Assembly (NCBI GenBank): GCA_030838305.1
Contig: JAUTWY010000478.1
Span: 1 to 17,176 of the forward strand
Source of the DNA: Acidobacteriaceae bacterium
GTDB lineage: Bacteria > Acidobacteriota > Terriglobia > Terriglobales > Acidobacteriaceae
Direction of reading: 5' to 3'
Length of the DNA stretch: 17,176 nucleotides
Within the stretch, counting starts at the first letter, position 1. Every line of letters starts with the position of its first letter. Shown piece by piece: positions 13,999 to 17,176 of this stretch. Made by a program: the position numbers and the translations under genes. The notes below the pieces were generated by a model, which was not told the DNA's origin, made no database searches, and saw nothing but the letters and a program-made list of their open reading frames with translations.

Positions 13999-16761
13999 TT
14001 AGCGCTTGAGGAGATTCTGCATGTACCGGTCGTTGTAGAGGGTAGTCTTACTCTGGACAAACTCGAGAATGCGGTACATTTTTTCCCGTGACTCGCGGCT
14101 CATCTCTTTGAATTGCACCGCTACTCCCGAGCCGGGATGCACTCGCGCGATCGTACCCTCCGCGTTCAAAGTGCCGTCATCGATTGAGAACACCAGCTTC
14201 AGGCTGGATCCCGGAGTGAGGATCGCACTGGTTTCCACATAACAGCCGCCCAGGCTCACGTCGATCAAATTGCCAAAAATCGGCGCCGCGCTGCCCTGAG
14301 GATGGAGCTCAATAGTGAGCCGGCATTTCATCCGCGTATGCAGCCGCTGATCTTTCTGCGAAGGCTGCTTCTGCTTTTCCATGTACATGCGCCGGTCGGC
14401 CTGCGCCAGAAGTTGCTCGGCGTCATTGCCGTCCTCCGGAGAAATGGCCAGTCCCACGCTCAGTGAGAGAATTTCCTCCCCGCAAACATCGAACCCCGCT
14501 TGCCGCGCCAGAGGCCGAATCTGCTCGACTTTCTTAGCCGCAGTATCAGCCTGCAGGCCCGGAGCAATAACCACAAATTCGTCACCGCCCATACGGGCTA
14601 CGTAGTCATACTCACGGCAGCTATCTTTCAATGCCTGCGCGAACAGGCGCAGCACACGATTTCCTTCCAGGTGCCCGAATCGGTCGTTGATCTTCTTGAA
14701 CCCATTCATGTCGCAGACCATCAGCGTCAGCGACTCTTTGTCGCGCTTGCAGCGCGCCAGTTCGCGATCGAGTTGCAGGAACAGCGACCGGGCATTCGGC
14801 AGACCAGTCAGGTAATCGGTGGTGGCGGAGCTTTCCGCCTGTTGGAATTTGAGAGCATTCTCAATCGCCAAAGCCATCTTGCCGCTAACCGCCAACAGAA
14901 TGCGCAAATGATCAGAAGTAAACGCATCGCGTTCAGCGCGGTACAGAGCCAGCACCCCGATCACCCCACCTACTCCCTCCAAAGGCAAAGCCAGGGCGGA
15001 GCGCAAAGTGCTGAACTTGTCAGGGTCGTTCAAGTATCCCGGCTCCACTGAAGGATTTCCGTTCACAATCGGTTTCTTGTTCTGCGCGACCCAGCCTGAG
15101 AGTCCGTCTCCCAGCGGAATCCGCAGAGAAGAGAACAAACGGTAGTTGTCGCCATTCACATATTCCGGCATCAGGACTTCGTCGCGCAGAATGTAGATGG
15201 CAATGGCGTCGTACGGGACCATGGGTTTGAGCTTCACCGAGAAAACTGAAAGCGTTTCCCCCAGGCTCAGCGACGCTCCCAGATCCTGACTCAATTCAAA
15301 CAGCGATTGCGCCTCCTGGCGCGCCGCCGCGATCGACGACAGAAAGCTGGCTTCCCGGCCCGGAGTATCTGAAACGGTGGCATTCTCGTATCCCGCCGCT
15401 GGAGCCTGCCCGTGCGTAATCTTGAGGTCTGCGGGAAGCGCAAGATTTCCCCCGGTCGCTGCCTGCGCCAGCGCCAAATTCTCCAACGTTCGGTAACGTC
15501 TCTTGAGGACGTCCACCACTTTCGGATCAAACGACTTCCCCGACTCTGCCGAAAGCCGCTTCATCACTTCGTCCAGCGGCATTGCGCGCCGGTATTGCCG
15601 GTCGGAAGCCAGCGCGTCTAGATAGTCGACGGCGGAAAGGATGCGCGCCCCGATGGGAATCTCCGCTCCCTTCAATCCGTAGGGATAGCCACTCCCATCC
15701 CACTTTTCATGATGGGCTCGTACGATCGGCACGACCGGATAGGGGAACCGGACGCGTTCCAGAATTTCCGCCCCCACGATGGTGTGAATCTTCATCTTCT
15801 CGAATTCTTCCGGCGTCAGCCGTCCGGGTTTGGCGATGATATGTTCTGGCACTGCGAGCTTGCCGATGTCGTGCAGCAATGACGCGGCATGCAGCGCTTC
15901 CAGATCGGTCCCGGTCATCCCCAGTTCCTTCGCCACCTCGATGGCGTAGATCCGCACCCGTTGCAAGTGGTCGTGGGTAGTTTGATCCTTGGCTTCAATG
16001 GCCAGCGCAAGCGCTTCAATGGTTCGCAGGTGCAGGTCGGCAATCTCCTCCACATGCCGCTTCTCGTCCTCTAATTTTCCCAGGTACAAGCGGTAGGAGC
16101 GGTAAATAACATAAATGGCGGGAACGAACAGGAGCGACGTTTCCCAGTTGAACTGGCGATTGAACCATCCAATCACTCCGGCGATACCGGCCCCGAGCAG
16201 GTAGTATGGGAACGACCAGAAATAGCAATCCACCAGAATCTGCTGCAGGGGCTTGCCCTCGCTGAATGAAATGACGGCCGCGATCGATCCGGCATTGACA
16301 ATAAAGTATGTAGACGCCGCCAGGCACAAAATCAGCGGGCGGCTGGAGATGTACTCGTTGGCCAGAGGATTGTGATAAACAACGTAGGCTAGAGCGGTGG
16401 ATAACGCTCCTGCACATACGTTGAACGCCAACTGGATGCCGGTCGGCCGCGATGGGTAGAAACTCTGCGCCAGCATGGAAATCGCGCCTAACGTCAGCGC
16501 TTCCGAGTAGCTCAGCTCCGCGATACCCACCAGGATGAACAGGAAGTTCACTGACATGGTGCCGGTAATTCCGGGCAGAATAACGCGCAGCCGCGATGCC
16601 AGGACCGCGATGCCGAGATAGCAGATGAACTCCGCGATGTTTTTACTGCTTTGGTGAATCGCTGCCTCAAGCAAGGATGCCATGCCACCAGCAATCACCA
16701 AGCCGACAAAAGCCTTGGCGCCGATGGGTAGGCCTTTCCACGAGTGTGCGCTGGTGGACAT
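13999..16761 (-). CDS. Membrane-anchored HD-GYP / GAF / GGDEF / PilZ cyclic-di-GMP protein
   Basis: This 920-aa regulator (numbered from the ATG at 16761) has about eight hydrophobic segments in residues 1-230, a MASE-like sensor. An HD-GYP phosphodiesterase domain (about 245-430) follows, with HDIGK (His297-Asp298), HHE at 350-352 and GYP at 358-360. A GAF domain occupies about 487-632. The diguanylate cyclase domain (about 640-795) has an intact GGDEF at 725-729 and an inhibitory-site RxxD at 716-719. A C-terminal PilZ domain (about 805-905) has R810-x3-R814 and DxSxxG at 834-839. Known family roles are c-di-GMP hydrolysis, synthesis and binding respectively; all key residues look intact. 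A TTG at 16815 would add 18 residues, but the ATG is preferred. It is divergent from an ABC permease gene. Confidence 0.93.
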   Translation of the reverse strand: MSTSAHSWKGLPIGAKAFVGLVIAGGMASLLEAAIHQSSKNIAEFICYLGIAVLASRLRVILPGITGTMSVNFLFILVGIAELSYSEALTLGAISMLAQSFYPSRPTGIQLAFNVCAGALSTALAYVVYHNPLANEYISSRPLILCLAASTYFIVNAGSIAAVISFSEGKPLQQILVDCYFWSFPYYLLGAGIAGVIGWFNRQFNWETSLLFVPAIYVIYRSYRLYLGKLEDEKRHVEEIADLHLRTIEALALAIEAKDQTTHDHLQRVRIYAIEVAKELGMTGTDLEALHAASLLHDIGKLAVPEHIIAKPGRLTPEEFEKMKIHTIVGAEILERVRFPYPVVPIVRAHHEKWDGSGYPYGLKGAEIPIGARILSAVDYLDALASDRQYRRAMPLDEVMKRLSAESGKSFDPKVVDVLKRRYRTLENLALAQAATGGNLALPADLKITHGQAPAAGYENATVSDTPGREASFLSSIAAARQEAQSLFELSQDLGASLSLGETLSVFSVKLKPMVPYDAIAIYILRDEVLMPEYVNGDNYRLFSSLRIPLGDGLSGWVAQNKKPIVNGNPSVEPGYLNDPDKFSTLRSALALPLEGVGGVIGVLALYRAERDAFTSDHLRILLAVSGKMALAIENALKFQQAESSATTDYLTGLPNARSLFLQLDRELARCKRDKESLTLMVCDMNGFKKINDRFGHLEGNRVLRLFAQALKDSCREYDYVARMGGDEFVVIAPGLQADTAAKKVEQIRPLARQAGFDVCGEEILSLSVGLAISPEDGNDAEQLLAQADRRMYMEKQKQPSQKDQRLHTRMKCRLTIELHPQGSAAPIFGNLIDVSLGGCYVETSAILTPGSSLKLVFSIDDGTLNAEGTIARVHPGSGVAVQFKEMSRESREKMYRILEFVQSKTTLYNDRYMQNLLKR

Positions 16762-17019
16762 TGAGTTCTGCGTGGGTACGCGCCAAAACGGGCAGGCGAG
16801 GTACCACGCATTCAAGAATAACCAGCTAACAGGTTTAGTAACAATGATTTATAGGCAATGACGTAAACTTCGGTAACGCTCCAAGGTGCCTAATTTCCGA
16901 GGCTTCGGGCGATTCGCTGCAACCTCGGCCAGCCGCCCGCCATCGCCCAAAGATAATTCGTAGCGTTCTCGGCCAATCGAGGTGGAACCGGCCACTAGGT
17001 AATAGAATATCTTCAGCAC
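16762..17019. other. Divergent intergenic region between the c-di-GMP protein and the ABC permease
   Basis: This 258-nt gap has no convincing gene. It contains a 6-nt inverted pair CCGAGG / CCTCGG around 16897-16926. An AT-rich stretch (TAATAGAAT, just before 17010) could hold a -10 for the permease. On the minus strand an AT-rich segment near 16826-16856 is the likeliest promoter area for the c-di-GMP gene. I cannot assign exact promoter boxes. Confidence 0.4.
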
Positions 17020-17176
17020 ATGCAGATGCTGCTCGACATCTTCGCGCAGATCTTCCGCACCCTCTGGGTGCATAAATTGCGCTCATTCTTAACCATGTTC
17101 GGTATCGCCTGGGGCGTTGGTTCCTTGCTTCTCCTGGTGGGCCTGGGTGAGGGTTTTCGCTCGGGCAACAAGCGCG
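17020..17176 (+). CDS. MacB/FtsX-like ABC transporter permease, N-terminal fragment (continues beyond window)
   Basis: Only the first 52 codons are present. They read MQMLLDIFAQIFRTLWVHK, then the family signature LRSFLTMFGIAWGVGSLLLL and the glycine-rich end of the first membrane helix, VGLGEGF. This layout (short cytoplasmic amphipathic start, KLRSxLTMxGI, first transmembrane helix, G-E-G) is typical of MacB_PCD/FtsX permeases that pair with an ATPase to move peptides, lipids or antibiotics or to signal. An ATG two codons later (17026) is an alternative start; no Shine-Dalgarno is clear. The periplasmic core and remaining helices would lie past the right edge. Confidence 0.8.
   Translation, partial: MQMLLDIFAQIFRTLWVHKLRSFLTMFGIAWGVGSLLLLVGLGEGFRSGNKR

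Noticed and set aside
16849..17073. Minus-strand open frame of 74 codons in the gap before the ABC permease
   Set aside because: Its first 18 codons are antisense to the permease start, it has no Shine-Dalgarno, and I recognise no motif. It is a possible but unsupported small gene.

Overview
This window is a GC-rich bacterial chromosomal segment with ordinary, tightly packed genes. It has no tRNA, rRNA, phage genes, transposase or CRISPR array that I can see. Several things point to Acidobacteriota (a Koribacter- or Sulfotelmatobacter-like lineage): the gene mix, the archaeal-type ATP-dependent DNA ligase, the MacB/FtsX-type permease, the style of the secreted Asp-box protein, and the degenerate heptamer and 'CCACAGAGGCACAG'-type intergenic repeats. 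That assignment is inference from pattern memory, not a database result.

Layout from left to right. (1) The N-terminal 388 codons of selB, the selenocysteine elongation factor, lie on the minus strand and run off the left edge. (2) Divergent from it is a plus-strand purine pair, purL then purF, 14 nt apart and joined by a tandem heptamer array that covers both the purL stop and the purF start. (3) A convergent minus-strand gene encodes an exported Asp-box (BNR/sialidase-fold) protein. It ends in a strong UUCG-loop terminator and is preceded by a good Shine-Dalgarno and a promoter region containing a perfect palindrome. (4) A minus-strand translation-termination cluster is read in the order DUF1385 membrane protein, prfA (RF1), DinB-like protein, prmC (RF1/RF2 glutamine methyltransferase). 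A second heptamer array abuts the prfA start codon. (5) Divergent from this is a plus-strand ATP-dependent DNA ligase whose coding region carries an apparent repeat-derived insertion. (6) A minus-strand CDF-family zinc exporter follows. (7) Next is a very large minus-strand membrane protein combining HD-GYP, GAF, GGDEF and PilZ domains, so that c-di-GMP breakdown, synthesis and binding modules are on one chain. (8) Divergent at the right edge is the first 52 codons of a MacB/FtsX-like ABC transporter permease.

Functional links: PurL and PurF act in de novo purine synthesis (PurF step 1, PurL step 4). PrmC methylates the GGQ glutamine of the release factor encoded by prfA, so their linkage is expected; the DinB-like gene between them is not. 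SelB and RF1/RF2 deal with stop-codon meaning, but no selenoprotein gene is recognisable here.

No clear new defence or mobile system was found. The most unusual material is (a) two different 7-nt tandem arrays, each placed exactly at a translation start (purF, prfA) that lacks an ordinary Shine-Dalgarno; (b) a dispersed repeat that seems to have become coding sequence inside the DNA ligase; and (c) the four-module c-di-GMP protein.
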